A stretch of DNA of 64,000 nt from Kribbella capetownensis (lineage in GTDB: Bacteria > Actinomycetota > Actinomycetes > Propionibacteriales > Kribbellaceae), in the NCBI RefSeq assembly GCF_004331485.1, contig NZ_SJKD01000005.1, positions 62,001 through 126,000 of the forward strand, read 5' to 3'. Positions within the stretch are counted from its first letter, which is position 1, and each line of letters starts with the position of its first letter. Positions 34,915 through 43,866 of the stretch are shown in pieces. The notes below the pieces were generated by a model. The model was not told the DNA's origin and did not search any database. It saw nothing but the letters and a program-made list of their open reading frames with translations. The position numbers were made by a program, and so were the translations under genes.

Positions 34915-35085
34915 GGCCGTACAGGACTCGCTTTCAGCGAGGTGGTCGCACTGAGCGAGGGCCAACTGGTGGAGCTTCGGGCTCGACTCCACCAGGTGAT
35001 TCGCTCATTTGCCGATGGCTCGGCGCCGGATGCCACCGACACCGCAGTCATCATTCGGGTCTTCCCGATGAGTCCGCCCACTTGA
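34915..35085 (+). pseudogene. C-terminal remnant of a winged-helix regulator
   Basis: An open frame between stops at 34912 and 35083 encodes about 55 residues (SEVVALSEGQLVELRARLHQ, then TDTAVIIRVFPM), which resembles the C-terminal end of actinobacterial ArsR-like regulators. No N-terminal part is found upstream in any frame. On the opposite strand 34782-34911 reads as a helical peptide (VDQLDPAARDHALATSAEER), perhaps a second relic. The rest of 34673-35137 shows nothing. Confidence 0.45.
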
Positions 35086-35137
35086 TCACCACGCAACCAC
35101 GTGCGGCCACCGAGTCGGGTGCCGTCACGGGGTGAGG

Positions 35138-36745
35138 TCAGCTGAGGAAGGTGAGGGCTCGTTTGGCCCAGTCGAGTTTTTCGTCGGCCCAGCTGAGGAT
35201 GTCGAGGGTCGGAGTGACGTTTTCGGGTGGGTGTTGGACCAGGGTGTCGAGGCGGATCAGGCGGTCGAAGTCGACGTTGACGGGGTCCGGGCGCGGCGTG
35301 CCGGTCGGGGTGGTGAACGGAACGCCGGCGAGGCGGAGGATGTTGATCGTCTCCTGCGCGAGGATGCCGTAGGCGACCGTGGTCGGATGGACGCCGTCGA
35401 GCGAGAAGAGACCGCCGGCCGCACGTCCGCCATGGCCGTCACTGGCGAGGAACCGCGAGTCGACGACGGGCTGCAGTGCTTTCAGAGCCGGCGGGAGTGG
35501 GTACGGCGTCCACCAGTCCGGTCGCGCGTTCGGGTCGGTGATGAAGCGACGAGACGCCATCCGGTCGAGCAGGCCGGCGGCGTCGAGCAGGTACCAGTCG
35601 CGGGCCGGGTTTCCTTTGCGGGCCGCGCGTACGGCGTCCTCGATGGTCTGGTTGAACATGTCGATCGCGACATCCACCGCGAACGCTTCCGGGCCGGTGA
35701 TGGACTTGTCCTGGCGCGGGTCGAAGTCCGCGTCGCTCACCCACGGCCTGGTGTAGTGCGGGAAGTACCGTGAACCCGGCTGGATCTTGGTGCCGATGCC
35801 CCGGCTGATCGGCGGGATCGTCACATGCGGGACGGTGCAGAGGATGACGTGGCGCGCATTGATCTTCTTGATCTCCTCGACGATCTCAGCGAATTCGGCG
35901 GCGAAATGACTTGGTTGCCAGACCGTGTACTGCTCCTTCTTGCCGAGGTCACGGAAGTCGTCACCGCTCCAGCCGACGCGCAGCTGGGTCACGCATTTCA
36001 GCGCGTTGTTGGCGCCCAGAAACACGACCAAGGTCTCGACACCGCACTCGGAATCTTCCTTCTCGTCTCCCAGCTTCGCCGCGGTCTGGAAGAGAGTCAG
36101 CTTCCGATCGTCGTCCGACCCGTTCGGATAGACGGACACGGCGGCCCGATTGTTGTGGTTCTGGACGACCTGGTGGATCAGGTCGTCGTGGGGTGAGCCG
36201 ATCCGTGCGGCGCAGGTGTCATAGGTCTTCTCCAGCGCGTCGCGCAGGTCCCAGCCGTACACGGCCAAGGCGTGGTTGTACCCGCTGGTCTTCGGCACGT
36301 GGCTGCCGTCGCCACGCTCGTAGTAGTCCTCGAGCTTGCCCATCCACGACCTGGCCGCGAACAGCGCGAGCGGAACTTCGAACAGGTTCAGCTCGGCGCC
36401 GAACCGGTCCGCCAACTCGCGAAGCAGAAGCTCCATGTTCAACGGCAGACCGCCGTACCCGGGATAACGCGGATAGCGGAACTTGTCGAGCCAGCCGAGC
36501 TCGTAGGCGATGATGGCCGGGAACGAGATGTCGGTGTTGAACACCGCCCCACTCTGGAACCCGTGTGTCAGCGAATCCCCGATCGCCACCAGCCGATGCC
36601 TGGGCGTCCCACTCCGCTTCGCCAACTTGATATCAGGCACGCCGACAGTCGCATCGAACTGCGGCACCCGCGGCTCCTTCTTCGAACGATCCTTGACCTC
36701 CTTAGGAGCACCATCCGCAACAGAAATCTCCCCTGAAGCTGGCAT
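35138..36745 (-). CDS. GDSL/SGNH-family hydrolase
   Basis: A 535-residue SGNH hydrolase. Block I with the catalytic Ser is VAIGDSLTHGFQSG, block III is VVFLGANNALKC (GxN oxyanion Asn) and block V is SLDGVHPTTVAYG with the Asp/His pair. It is longer than the usual 200-350 residues because of inserted segments. There is no signal peptide, so it seems cytoplasmic. The ATG at 36745 precedes MPASGEISVAD; the ribosome site is weak (AGGGGA). The ester substrate is unknown. Confidence 0.85.
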   Translation of the reverse strand: MPASGEISVADGAPKEVKDRSKKEPRVPQFDATVGVPDIKLAKRSGTPRHRLVAIGDSLTHGFQSGAVFNTDISFPAIIAYELGWLDKFRYPRYPGYGGLPLNMELLLRELADRFGAELNLFEVPLALFAARSWMGKLEDYYERGDGSHVPKTSGYNHALAVYGWDLRDALEKTYDTCAARIGSPHDDLIHQVVQNHNNRAAVSVYPNGSDDDRKLTLFQTAAKLGDEKEDSECGVETLVVFLGANNALKCVTQLRVGWSGDDFRDLGKKEQYTVWQPSHFAAEFAEIVEEIKKINARHVILCTVPHVTIPPISRGIGTKIQPGSRYFPHYTRPWVSDADFDPRQDKSITGPEAFAVDVAIDMFNQTIEDAVRAARKGNPARDWYLLDAAGLLDRMASRRFITDPNARPDWWTPYPLPPALKALQPVVDSRFLASDGHGGRAAGGLFSLDGVHPTTVAYGILAQETINILRLAGVPFTTPTGTPRPDPVNVDFDRLIRLDTLVQHPPENVTPTLDILSWADEKLDWAKRALTFLS

Positions 36746-36845
36746 TGTTTTCCCCTGGAGCCGTGTTCCTTCGACATTGGTCTCCACCCAACGTCTTGTC
36801 AACGACGTCGGCGGTGTCGCAAGCGCGGTCGAGTGGTGGTGTCGG

Positions 36846-37626
36846 GTGGGCGGGGACACTGAACCCGTGGGGGCGTCCTGGTTGGGTCCGGGTGTTCGGC
36901 TCGCTGGTCGGGGAGCTGAACAGCAGCAGCTCGCGGATGGGTTGGAGGCGGCCGCAAGCGGTCGTCCCTGCGCGGTCGTGGTGCATGGTGAGGCGGGGAT
37001 CGGGAAAACCCGGCTCGTTCGTGAGGCCTGCGCGCGGTTGAGCCAGGAGACGCAGGTCCTCTGGGGAACCTGTGTGCACTTCGGTGAGACATCGGTCCCG
37101 TTCGCGCCGCTGCCCTGAGGACCTGGCTGGCGCGAGCTGACGCCGCGACCGAGGCAGCCTCCGGCCAACCGCACGAGGCGCTGCGAGTGCTCCACAGCCG
37201 ATCCGTCGTACCTGCCGGCGTTGGACCCAACTACGCCGAGGACCACTTGGTGGAACTCGCCCACGCTGCTGCTGAAACAGCCCGCACCGCCCGCGATGCG
37301 GGTGATGCGAAGGGTGCGACGCGGGCCGTCGGCGTCCTCGACGACCTGATCGGAGCGTGGCCACAGGAACCATTCGCGAGGCCGCGGCCAGATGTCGTGG
37401 ACCAGGCGATGGCCAAGGCACTGTTCGACGCCGAGGTTGCTCGGCTGAAGGACGAACCGGGTCAGGGCGCACTGTGGCGGGACGCGATCGGCAAGTGTCA
37501 CGCGGCCGGGGTGCTTTGGCAGGAGGCCATGTCTCAGCTTCCAACATCCTCCGCAAGACCGGCACGTCGACCAGGCTGGAGGCGGCAACTCTCGCTGGGC
37601 GGTTGTCCAGCCACCGCGACACCTAG
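36846..37626 (+). pseudogene. Decayed LuxR-type AAA regulator
   Basis: Remnant of a large STAND/LuxR regulator, normally about 900 residues. The first part (from a GTG at 36846) has the Walker A region VVVHGEAGIGKTRLVREAC and stops at 37118. A middle part in another frame (37187 on; ALHSRSV-like, AKALFDAEVARLKDEPGQG) and the end of a LuxR helix-turn-helix in a third frame (SNILRKTGTSTRLEAATLAG, stop at 37626) follow. At least two frame changes and about 2 kb of deletion are implied. Confidence 0.85.
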
Positions 37627-38105
37627 CCGACGGGAGGGGAGCCGTGGCGCTCGGCGTTGGAGAGTTCGGGGCCTTCTAGGGCGGTCCAGGGGGCGTCGCC
37701 TACGCCTCCCAGGCTGTCTCGTACGTCGGACCAGCGGGCGGTGAGGGCGTACAGGACGATGACGTCCAGGGCGATCATCAGCAGGGCCCAGACCGGGTAG
37801 GCATTGAGCCAGGCGATCTGTGTGACCGCGTGCAGGCTGACGACCACGATCCCGGCGATCCGGGACCAGGGCGCTCCTGTCAGCAGGGCGCCGCCGATGG
37901 GCATGAGGAGCAGCCCGGAGATCAGGACGACCCATCCCCAGGCGGTCACGTTCACGATGATGAGGTTGTCCCGATGGATCCCCAGCCGCTCGTCGGAGAG
38001 CAGGGCGGTGAGCCCGTGGACCACATTGAGCAGGCCCTCCACCATCAGCAACGCGCCGGCGAAAGCGACGAAGCCGGCCAGCCTTCTCCCACTGTGCTCA
38101 GCCAT
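37623..38105 (-). CDS. DUF7144-type four-helix membrane protein
   Basis: A 160-residue membrane protein with four hydrophobic helices. The pattern of family members (GFVAFAGALLMVEGLLNVVHG, then VTAWGWVVLISGLLLMPIGG and NAYPVWALLMIALDVIVLYA) is clear. The function is unknown. GGAGAGG lies upstream of the ATG at 38105. It converges on the LuxR remnant with a 4-base overlap. Confidence 0.78.
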   Translation of the reverse strand: MAEHSGRRLAGFVAFAGALLMVEGLLNVVHGLTALLSDERLGIHRDNLIIVNVTAWGWVVLISGLLLMPIGGALLTGAPWSRIAGIVVVSLHAVTQIAWLNAYPVWALLMIALDVIVLYALTARWSDVRDSLGGVGDAPWTALEGPELSNAERHGSPPVG

Positions 38106-38467
38106 GTCTGCCCTCTCCTCTCCCTGCGTCCGCCGGCCGCAATCAGCAGCGGGCCGCACCTGGATGCTCTCCCTCTGCCCCCGCCCACCGCCTCACCCCG
38201 CCCGGATGAGTCGAGCCGGAGGGCGTACACGTCAACTGGGCCTGATCAACGCCCGGCCGGTCTTACTCGCCGATCTTCTTCGAGCGCAGGGAGCAGCCCG
38301 GCGCCCCACCACACGTTCGAACCATCAACCCTGCCCCCGGGTGTGACGACGCTGCCGCGTCAGTTGAGCACTTACTGTGACTGTGACGGATCAGCGGCTT
38401 GTGGGCTGTATCTCGGGGGTGGGTCGGTGGTTCTTTTGTCCGGGATGTCTAGGCGCGGGAGGGCTTG
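38106..38467. other. Intergenic region without a gene
   Basis: About 360 bases between divergent genes (DUF7144 protein and LhgO). The left half is C-rich and the right half G/T-rich. No reading frame with family resemblance, no strong hairpin and no RNA-like fold is apparent; promoters of both flanking genes must lie here. Confidence 0.5.
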
Positions 38468-39661
38468 ATGGGTTCAGCGGTCGTGGTTGGTGGCGGCGTT
38501 GTGGGGCTGGCGGTCGCGCGCGCTTTGCAGCGGCTGGATCCGGGTACGCCGGTTGTGGTGCTGGAGAAGGAGTCCGCGGTAGCGGCCCACCAGACTGGAC
38601 ACAACTCGGGCGTCATTCACTCGGGGCTGTACTACAAGCCTGGATCGCTGAAGGCTCGGCTGGCGGTTGCCGGCGGGGCGGCGTTGCGGGAGTTCTGCGA
38701 GGCCAAAGAGATTCCGGTCGATGTCCCCGGGAAGCTCGTGGTCGCCACCAACGAGGCTGAGATGGTGCAGCTCGACCGGCTGTTCGACCGTGGGCATGAG
38801 AACGGCGTGCCGGTACGGCGGCTGACCCTCGACGAGGTCAGGGAACGCGAACCGCACCTGCGCGTGAGCGGCGCACTGGCGGTCGATTCGACCGGGCGCG
38901 TGGACTTCAAGCTGGTGTCGCGTGCGCTGGCCGACGACGTTCGGGCAGAGGGCGGCGAGATCCGCACCGGGGTGACGGTCACCTCGGTCCACAGCGCCGG
39001 CTCAGTCGTGCGGGTGCAGACGACGGACGAGGTGATCGAGGCGGATCGGGTCGCGGTCTGCGCCGGGCTGCACAGTGACCGGCTCGCGAGAGCCTCGGGT
39101 CTCGAGCCGGGCGTGCGGATCCTGCCGTTCCGCGGTGAGTACAGCGAGATCGTGCCGGAGCGTGACTATCTGGTGAAGGGACTGGTTTATCCGGTGCCTG
39201 ACCCGGATCTGCCCTTCCTCGGTGTGCACCTGACCCGCGGTATCGACGACACGGTGCATATCGGGCCGAACGCCGTACCGGCTCTGGCTCGGGAAGGCTA
39301 CCGCTGGACGAAGATCGTGCCCAAGGACCTGTGGGAGTCGTTGACGTACCGCGGTTCCTGGCGGCTCGCACGGCGGTATGGCAAGACCGGGGCGCAGGAG
39401 TTTGTGCGCTCGCTCACCGGCAAGGCCCTGGTCAAAGCAGCGCAGCGGATGTTGCCCGACTTGCAGGTGGCCGACGTACGGCGGGCAGGCTCTGGCGTCC
39501 GTGCTCAGGCGGTGACGAAGCAGGGACAGCTCGTCGACGACTTCCTGTTCCTCCGTGACGGCCGGACACTGCATGTCCTCAACGCGCCGTCCCCAGCCGC
39601 GACAGCATGCCTTCCGATCGGCGAACACATCGCCCAGGAACTCTGCGGCCGCCGAGCCTGA
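38468..39661 (+). CDS. lhgO: L-2-hydroxyglutarate oxidase
   Basis: A 397-residue FAD oxidoreductase of the LhgO family, which oxidises L-2-hydroxyglutarate to 2-oxoglutarate. The FAD motif is AVVVGGGVVGLAVARAL and the substrate/FAD segment HQTGHNSGVIHSGLYYKPGS is strongly family-specific. DVRRAGSGVRAQAVTKQG and VLNAPSPAATACLPIGEHI are the usual C-terminal blocks. GGGAGGG precedes the ATG at 38468. It stands alone, converging on the Gre-like gene. It may feed electrons to the respiratory chain as in Escherichia coli. Confidence 0.92.
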   Translation: MGSAVVVGGGVVGLAVARALQRLDPGTPVVVLEKESAVAAHQTGHNSGVIHSGLYYKPGSLKARLAVAGGAALREFCEAKEIPVDVPGKLVVATNEAEMVQLDRLFDRGHENGVPVRRLTLDEVREREPHLRVSGALAVDSTGRVDFKLVSRALADDVRAEGGEIRTGVTVTSVHSAGSVVRVQTTDEVIEADRVAVCAGLHSDRLARASGLEPGVRILPFRGEYSEIVPERDYLVKGLVYPVPDPDLPFLGVHLTRGIDDTVHIGPNAVPALAREGYRWTKIVPKDLWESLTYRGSWRLARRYGKTGAQEFVRSLTGKALVKAAQRMLPDLQVADVRRAGSGVRAQAVTKQGQLVDDFLFLRDGRTLHVLNAPSPAATACLPIGEHIAQELCGRRA

Positions 39662-39671
39662 AGGTCAGAGG

Positions 39672-40124
39672 TCAGGCGAGGAAATCGACGCGATGTTCGC
39701 GGCCGCCGAAGCTGAAGGTGTCGCCACGCCCCAGCCCCTTGAGCGACGCGTAGATCGGTGAATCGGACGAGAGCCCCTCGTACGTGGCGCCGTCGCACTC
39801 GAACGCTTCAGCCACCACGCCGACGACGTACCGATTCCCGTCGAAGCCGACGAGTGCGCCTGGCGCGACAGCCGACTTGACCCCGAAGTCGAGGCCCTTG
39901 ATCTGGGCCAGGATCCGCTTCTGCCGATCCTCGACATCGTCGAGCAGGCCGCCCAGGTCAGCGGCCTCGCCGGACTGGGACAGGTCGTCGACCGAGTCCG
40001 CGACGTCGGAGTCCAGCATCGCGGCGGAGTCGTGCTCCGCCACACTCGCCTGCGACGACCGGAGCCCCGCTTCGGCCTGAGCGATCAGCGCGTCCTTGAC
40101 GCGCTGCTTGGCATCAGCATCCAT
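39672..40124 (-). CDS. GreA/GreB-like protein
   Basis: A 150-residue protein with the layout of a transcript-cleavage factor: an N-terminal helical region (DAKQRVKDALIAQAEAGLRS and DDVEDRQKRILAQIKGL) and a C-terminal beta domain (VVAEAFECDGATYEGLSSDS, SLKGLGRGDTFSFGGREHR) resembling the GreA/GreB C-domain. The helical part is shorter and very acidic, so it may instead be an anti-Gre or a polymerase-secondary-channel binder of another kind. GGAGG lies 5 bases before the ATG at 40124. Confidence 0.65.
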   Translation of the reverse strand: MDADAKQRVKDALIAQAEAGLRSSQASVAEHDSAAMLDSDVADSVDDLSQSGEAADLGGLLDDVEDRQKRILAQIKGLDFGVKSAVAPGALVGFDGNRYVVGVVAEAFECDGATYEGLSSDSPIYASLKGLGRGDTFSFGGREHRVDFLA

Positions 40125-40166
40125 CACGGCCTCCAGACCTACGTTCAGGCCAGCCTAACGCCGTCG

Positions 40167-40778
40167 CTACGTGAGGCTGTTGGCGATGAAAGCCAGGCTG
40201 AGACTCTCGATCTGGCGCAGATCGGGCGCATCGCGAAGCGGCCCTTGGCCGGTGAGTACGGCGGTCCCGTGCACGATGGACCAGATGGGGTACTCGATGC
40301 CCTCGCGTCGCTGCGGGTCGAGGACGCCCGCCTCCACCAGCTCGTCCAACGCGTCGCGCAGCAGACCCAGGGGAGTGCGGTCGTTATAGCCGTGCTGCTG
40401 CGGCACAGCGAACGCGGTAGCAAACAGCCCTGGCTCCTCATGCGCGAATCGCAGGTACGCCGTTCCGATCGCGCCCAGCCGGCGTTGCGCCGCACCGGGA
40501 GTCCCGCGCCTGCCGCGCACGCGTGCGATGTCCGTAGCCATCCGGTCGGCCAACTCGTTCATTGCCACCGTGCAGACCTCCGCGAGTAGCTCGTCGCGGT
40601 CGGCGAAATGCCGGTAGGCGGCGTTGGGTACGACGCCGACGATCCGGGTCGCTTCGCGCAGGACGACCGCGTCGGGACCGCCCGTGCGAGCCAGCTCGAC
40701 TCCGGCCGCGACCAGGCCGGCGCGTACGTCGCCTCGCGGGCGCCGCCGCGACCGGGGTGCTTCCTCGCCGATGCTCAC
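40167..40778 (-). CDS. TetR family repressor
   Basis: A 203-residue TetR protein. The HTH region is GGPDAVVLREATRIVGVVPN then AAYRHFADRDELLAEVCTVA, ending in the usual YRHF motif. The C-terminal ligand domain is helical (GLFATAFAVPQQHG). It diverges from a hydrolase remnant/methyltransferase operon, and two matching 17-base palindromes lie in the intergenic region, so it probably represses both its own gene and that operon. Confidence 0.92.
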   Translation of the reverse strand: MSIGEEAPRSRRRPRGDVRAGLVAAGVELARTGGPDAVVLREATRIVGVVPNAAYRHFADRDELLAEVCTVAMNELADRMATDIARVRGRRGTPGAAQRRLGAIGTAYLRFAHEEPGLFATAFAVPQQHGYNDRTPLGLLRDALDELVEAGVLDPQRREGIEYPIWSIVHGTAVLTGQGPLRDAPDLRQIESLSLAFIANSLT

Positions 40779-40794
40779 CAGCTCAGGTTATCAA

Positions 40795-40840
40795 TGTGGA
40801 CACTGTCCACAAAACCGAGTTAATGTGGACGGTGTCCACA
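40795..40840. promoter_or_regulatory. Paired operator palindromes for the TetR protein
   Basis: Two 17-base palindromes of the form TGTGGACNNTGTCCACA stand at 40795-40811 (perfect arms TGTGGACA/TGTCCACA) and 40824-40840 (one mismatch), 29 bases centre to centre, each preceded by AA. They fill the gap between the divergent genes, so a TetR dimer on each would shut both promoters. Confidence 0.85.
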
Positions 40841-40862
40841 TAACTTCGCGGGAGGGCTCCTG

Positions 40863-41386
40863 ATGGAGACGACTACCGACACGCCGTGGGTGACCGCGGA
40901 TGCAGGGTTCGCCGGCGGACAGCGAATCTGTTACGACCCGAAGTCCGCACGAGTACTGACCGAGGCGAGACCACGCCTGTACGTCGACCCCGTCGGGCAA
41001 GGCGATTCGGACAAACCCAGGCGCTACCCGCATTCCACGGTCGGACGGGCCGATCTCGTCGAGGCGTTATGGCGGCACCACGGCGTACCGTCGTGGTCAC
41101 CTTCGACTACAGCTCACTGGCCCTGCTCGAACTCCTGCGCCGCCAAGGCGGGCCGGACATCACCGCGGTCTTCATGGTGAACGGCGGTCTGTTCGCCGAC
41201 TCGCATACGCACCCCTGGCAAGGCACTCCGATGCTCAGATCGCCGCTCGGTGCCCTCGCCCGGCAACTGAACGGCACAGTGCCCCTGTACGTCGGCGGCC
41301 ACCTGACCACCAGCGAACACCCGGACCTCCTGGCCGGCGCGATCGCCGACATCGCGTCCCGCCACGGAGTGGAGGAAATGGCATGA
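40863..41386 (+). pseudogene. Decayed alpha/beta hydrolase
   Basis: An N-terminal part in one frame (METTTDTPWVTADAGFAGGQ, then YVDPVGQGDSDKPRRYPH) continues after a frameshift near 41087 in another frame (RRTVVVTFDYSSLALLELLR, AGAIADIASRHGVEEMA). The HG oxyanion segment expected near residue 60 is missing too, so there is also an upstream deletion. The stop overlaps the methyltransferase ATG (ATGA), meaning that translation of the second piece may still matter for coupling. GGAGGGCTCCTG precedes the ATG. Confidence 0.8.
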
Positions 41387-42189
41387 CCGACGCACTTCCG
41401 GCCCAGTACGTGACCGGCACATCCCGGGCAGCCATCGAGCAGGCCCTCGTTGCCGCAGGCAAAGACCTCGACGGACTCGAGGCCGCCGATCTCGCGCTGC
41501 TCGAGGATTACCACACCGGCGGACGTCTCGTCACCGGCCAGCTCGTCGACCTGGTCGAGCTCACGCCGGACAGCGAGATCCTGGACGCCGGCACAGGTAT
41601 CGGAGGAACCGCACGCTACCTGGCCGCTCGATTCGGCTGCGCCGTGACGGCGGTCGACCTGTCCAAGGAGTACTGCGACACCGCCCGCTGGCTCAACGGT
41701 CTCGTCGGGCTGGACGACCGGATCGTCGTACGCCGGGCAGACGTGACCGCGCTGCCCTTCGACGACTCGTCGTTCGACGTCGTGTTCAGCCAGCATGTCC
41801 AGATGAACGTGGCCGCCAAGGACCGTCTCTATCAGGAGGCGAGGCGGGTCCTGAGGCCCGGCGGTCAGCTCGCCGTGTGGGACATCGCCGCCGGCGACGG
41901 GCGTGAACTCGACTACCCGTTGCCGTGGGCCGACGTACCCGAGCACACCCATCTGAGTACGCCGGCAGCCCTGCGTACCGCGATCGAGTCGGCCGGATTC
42001 ACCGTCGATCACTGGACGGAGCTGACCGAGCAGGTCGGCGCCATGATGCGAGCGATGCAATCGCTGCCACCGAGCCCGCTCGGGCTGCACGCGTTCGTCC
42101 CCAACTTCCGTGAGCGCGTCAAGAACCTCACCGAAGGCCTGTCCGACGGCCGGCTCCGAGCCATCCAGGCGGTCGCCACGGCACGGTAG
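41383..42189 (+). CDS. SAM-dependent methyltransferase
   Basis: A 268-residue class I methyltransferase. Motif I is ILDAGTGIGGTARYLAARF, motif II/acidic end TAVDLSKEY, and ADVTALPFDDSSFDVVFSQH the post-motif region; VLRPGGQLAVWDIA is motif III. This fits UbiE/sterol-like or small-molecule methyltransferases. The start overlaps the decayed hydrolase, and both are in the TetR-controlled operon. The hydrolase probably once worked on the same compound. Confidence 0.9.
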   Translation: MTDALPAQYVTGTSRAAIEQALVAAGKDLDGLEAADLALLEDYHTGGRLVTGQLVDLVELTPDSEILDAGTGIGGTARYLAARFGCAVTAVDLSKEYCDTARWLNGLVGLDDRIVVRRADVTALPFDDSSFDVVFSQHVQMNVAAKDRLYQEARRVLRPGGQLAVWDIAAGDGRELDYPLPWADVPEHTHLSTPAALRTAIESAGFTVDHWTELTEQVGAMMRAMQSLPPSPLGLHAFVPNFRERVKNLTEGLSDGRLRAIQAVATAR

Positions 42190-42310
42190 CGCGGTAGCGC
42201 GTCCTCACCCGCCGTGGAGGTGTACTGCGTCGGCGGTCGCGCCTAGCGTCGTAGGTCCGTGATGCGTGTGCCCGGGGGAGCGGTGCGATGGGTGGGAGCT
42301 GGGACCCGTG

Positions 42311-43141
42311 ATGAAGCGGTGGGCCGAGCATCCGCTGGTCCTGCGGGCGGTGCGAATGGTACGGCGGAGCATCGTCTGGCGGATCGTGGTCTCCGCGATC
42401 GAGATCAGGTTCTACGACCGGGCGCTGACGCTGGCAGGGCAGGCCTTCATCGCGCTGATTCCGCTGATGATCGTGCTGGCGACGTTGGTCAGCAGCTCCG
42501 ACTCGCTCGCGATCGGTGACTGGGTGATCGACAGGTTCTCGCTGACCGGCGCGTCCGCGGACGCGGTGCGGTCCCTGTTCGGGCGGCCGCCGGCCGGCTC
42601 GGGCGGTCTGACCTTCCTGAGCGTGATCACCATCCTGGTGTCCGCGAGCAGCTTCGCGCGATCGGTCCAGCGGACCTACGAGATCGCCTGGCACCTGCCG
42701 GCGCGTGGGCTGCGCAGGACGATCAACGGCATCGAGGGTGCCTTCCTCCTCCTCATCGCGCTGGTCCTGCTGGGCTACCTGGCGAGCCTGGCCAATGAGC
42801 TGCCGGGCGGCCTCCTCGTCACCGTGATCGCGCAGACTTGTGCGGCGGTTCCGGGGTGGTGGCTCGCCAGCCGGCTGCTGCTGAGCGGTCGGGTCTCCTG
42901 GCGCCTGCTGTTCCCGGGCGCCGTCGTGAGCGCGGTGGCCCAGGTGGCCGTCACCTCCGCGGGTGCCGTGTACGTGCCGCACCTGATCGAGCGCAACACA
43001 GAGCGGTACGGCGTGATCGGGGTGGCGATCGCGCTCATCTCCTGGCTCGTCGTACTCGCTCTGCTCGTCGTCGCCTCAGCGGTCGTCGGCGCCCAACTCG
43101 GCGCGGCCCTCGCGGAGCACGACGAACGCCGTACCGGCTAG
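42311..43141 (+). CDS. YihY/BrkB family membrane protein, second copy
   Basis: A 276-residue YihY/BrkB protein with six or so hydrophobic helices; the family motif region TLAGQAFIALIPLMIVLATL and ERYGVIGVAIALISWLVVLA are present. It is shorter than the copy at 11900 and lacks its polar tail. I chose the ATG at 42311; a GTG 3 bases before or a GTG at 42266 are alternatives. It stands alone and ends 6 bases before the converging peptidase. Confidence 0.85.
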   Translation: MKRWAEHPLVLRAVRMVRRSIVWRIVVSAIEIRFYDRALTLAGQAFIALIPLMIVLATLVSSSDSLAIGDWVIDRFSLTGASADAVRSLFGRPPAGSGGLTFLSVITILVSASSFARSVQRTYEIAWHLPARGLRRTINGIEGAFLLLIALVLLGYLASLANELPGGLLVTVIAQTCAAVPGWWLASRLLLSGRVSWRLLFPGAVVSAVAQVAVTSAGAVYVPHLIERNTERYGVIGVAIALISWLVVLALLVVASAVVGAQLGAALAEHDERRTG

Positions 43142-43146
43142 CCGCT

Positions 43147-43866
43147 TCAGGCGCAGGCCGACACACCTCCTTGCACTCCGGTGCTGAAGGCCGACGTCCG
43201 CTCCTGGGCGTTGCCGTGATCGCTCTCGTTGGTCCAGGGGTAGTCGTCGGCGACAGCGGCCAGGGTCTGGGCGAGCTCCTCGCTGTCGCCGGGCTCGATC
43301 TTGATCACCCCGTCGTTCGCGGCGCCCTGGAGCGCGGCTCCGGCCAGGCAGTCCGCCTGCAGCTCTGCCTGGACGGAGACCTGGTCCCGGTTCAGCCTGG
43401 CCTGGATCGCGTGGCCCCACTCGTGGGCGATGATGAGGTAGATCCACGCGTCCCCGATCTGGCTGTAGCCCGCCTCCATCAACTGCTCGTCCCACGCAAG
43501 GAAGTCGCCCGGCCCGCAGTAGAACGCGTTGAACGGCACCGACGGCTCTCCTCCACACTGTGGTCCGTTCGCACCGACGTAGCCGCCCTCCACTCGAGGG
43601 CTCTGGTACTCCTTGCCGAACTCCTCGGCGAAGTGTGTGCGCCAGAAGGTGTCCACCGCTTTGACGGCGGTCTGCTCGTCCACACGCATGGCCTGGAGAT
43701 CGACCGGCGCCGTGGTGCTGGTCCTCTCAGCCTCTGCCGTCGCGGTGGTCGCCGTACCGGCGGGTGGTGCGGACGTCGGCGTACCACAGGCGACCGCGAG
43801 GACCGCGACCGTGGCCGCGAGTCCGCTGAGCCTGAGGCGTCGGAACACCGGGTCGGCAGCTGTCAC
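43147..43866 (-). CDS. Neutral zinc metallopeptidase lipoprotein
   Basis: A 239-residue protein of the YpfJ/KPN_02809 metallopeptidase family. A lipoprotein signal ends at Cys27 (VLAVACG), then a Thr/Ala-rich linker (to about 55). The catalytic HEWGH is His148/Glu149/His152 in IYLIIAHEWGHAIQARL. GGYVGANGPQCGGEPSVPFN and ELQADCLAG are family features; the latter may give the third zinc ligand. The GTG at 43866 shares one base with the stop of the upstream SHOCT gene, so the two are coupled. Confidence 0.87.
   Translation of the reverse strand: MTAADPVFRRLRLSGLAATVAVLAVACGTPTSAPPAGTATTATAEAERTSTTAPVDLQAMRVDEQTAVKAVDTFWRTHFAEEFGKEYQSPRVEGGYVGANGPQCGGEPSVPFNAFYCGPGDFLAWDEQLMEAGYSQIGDAWIYLIIAHEWGHAIQARLNRDQVSVQAELQADCLAGAALQGAANDGVIKIEPGDSEELAQTLAAVADDYPWTNESDHGNAQERTSAFSTGVQGGVSACA

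Noticed and set aside
34707..35135. 142-codon open frame on the + strand
   Set aside because: Composition is unlike a protein and it has no ribosome site; the recognisable regulator remnant lies in a different frame.
40863..41180. Intact short hydrolase of 105 residues
   Set aside because: The last 30 residues are out-of-frame sequence; the hydrolase continues in another frame, so the gene is broken.
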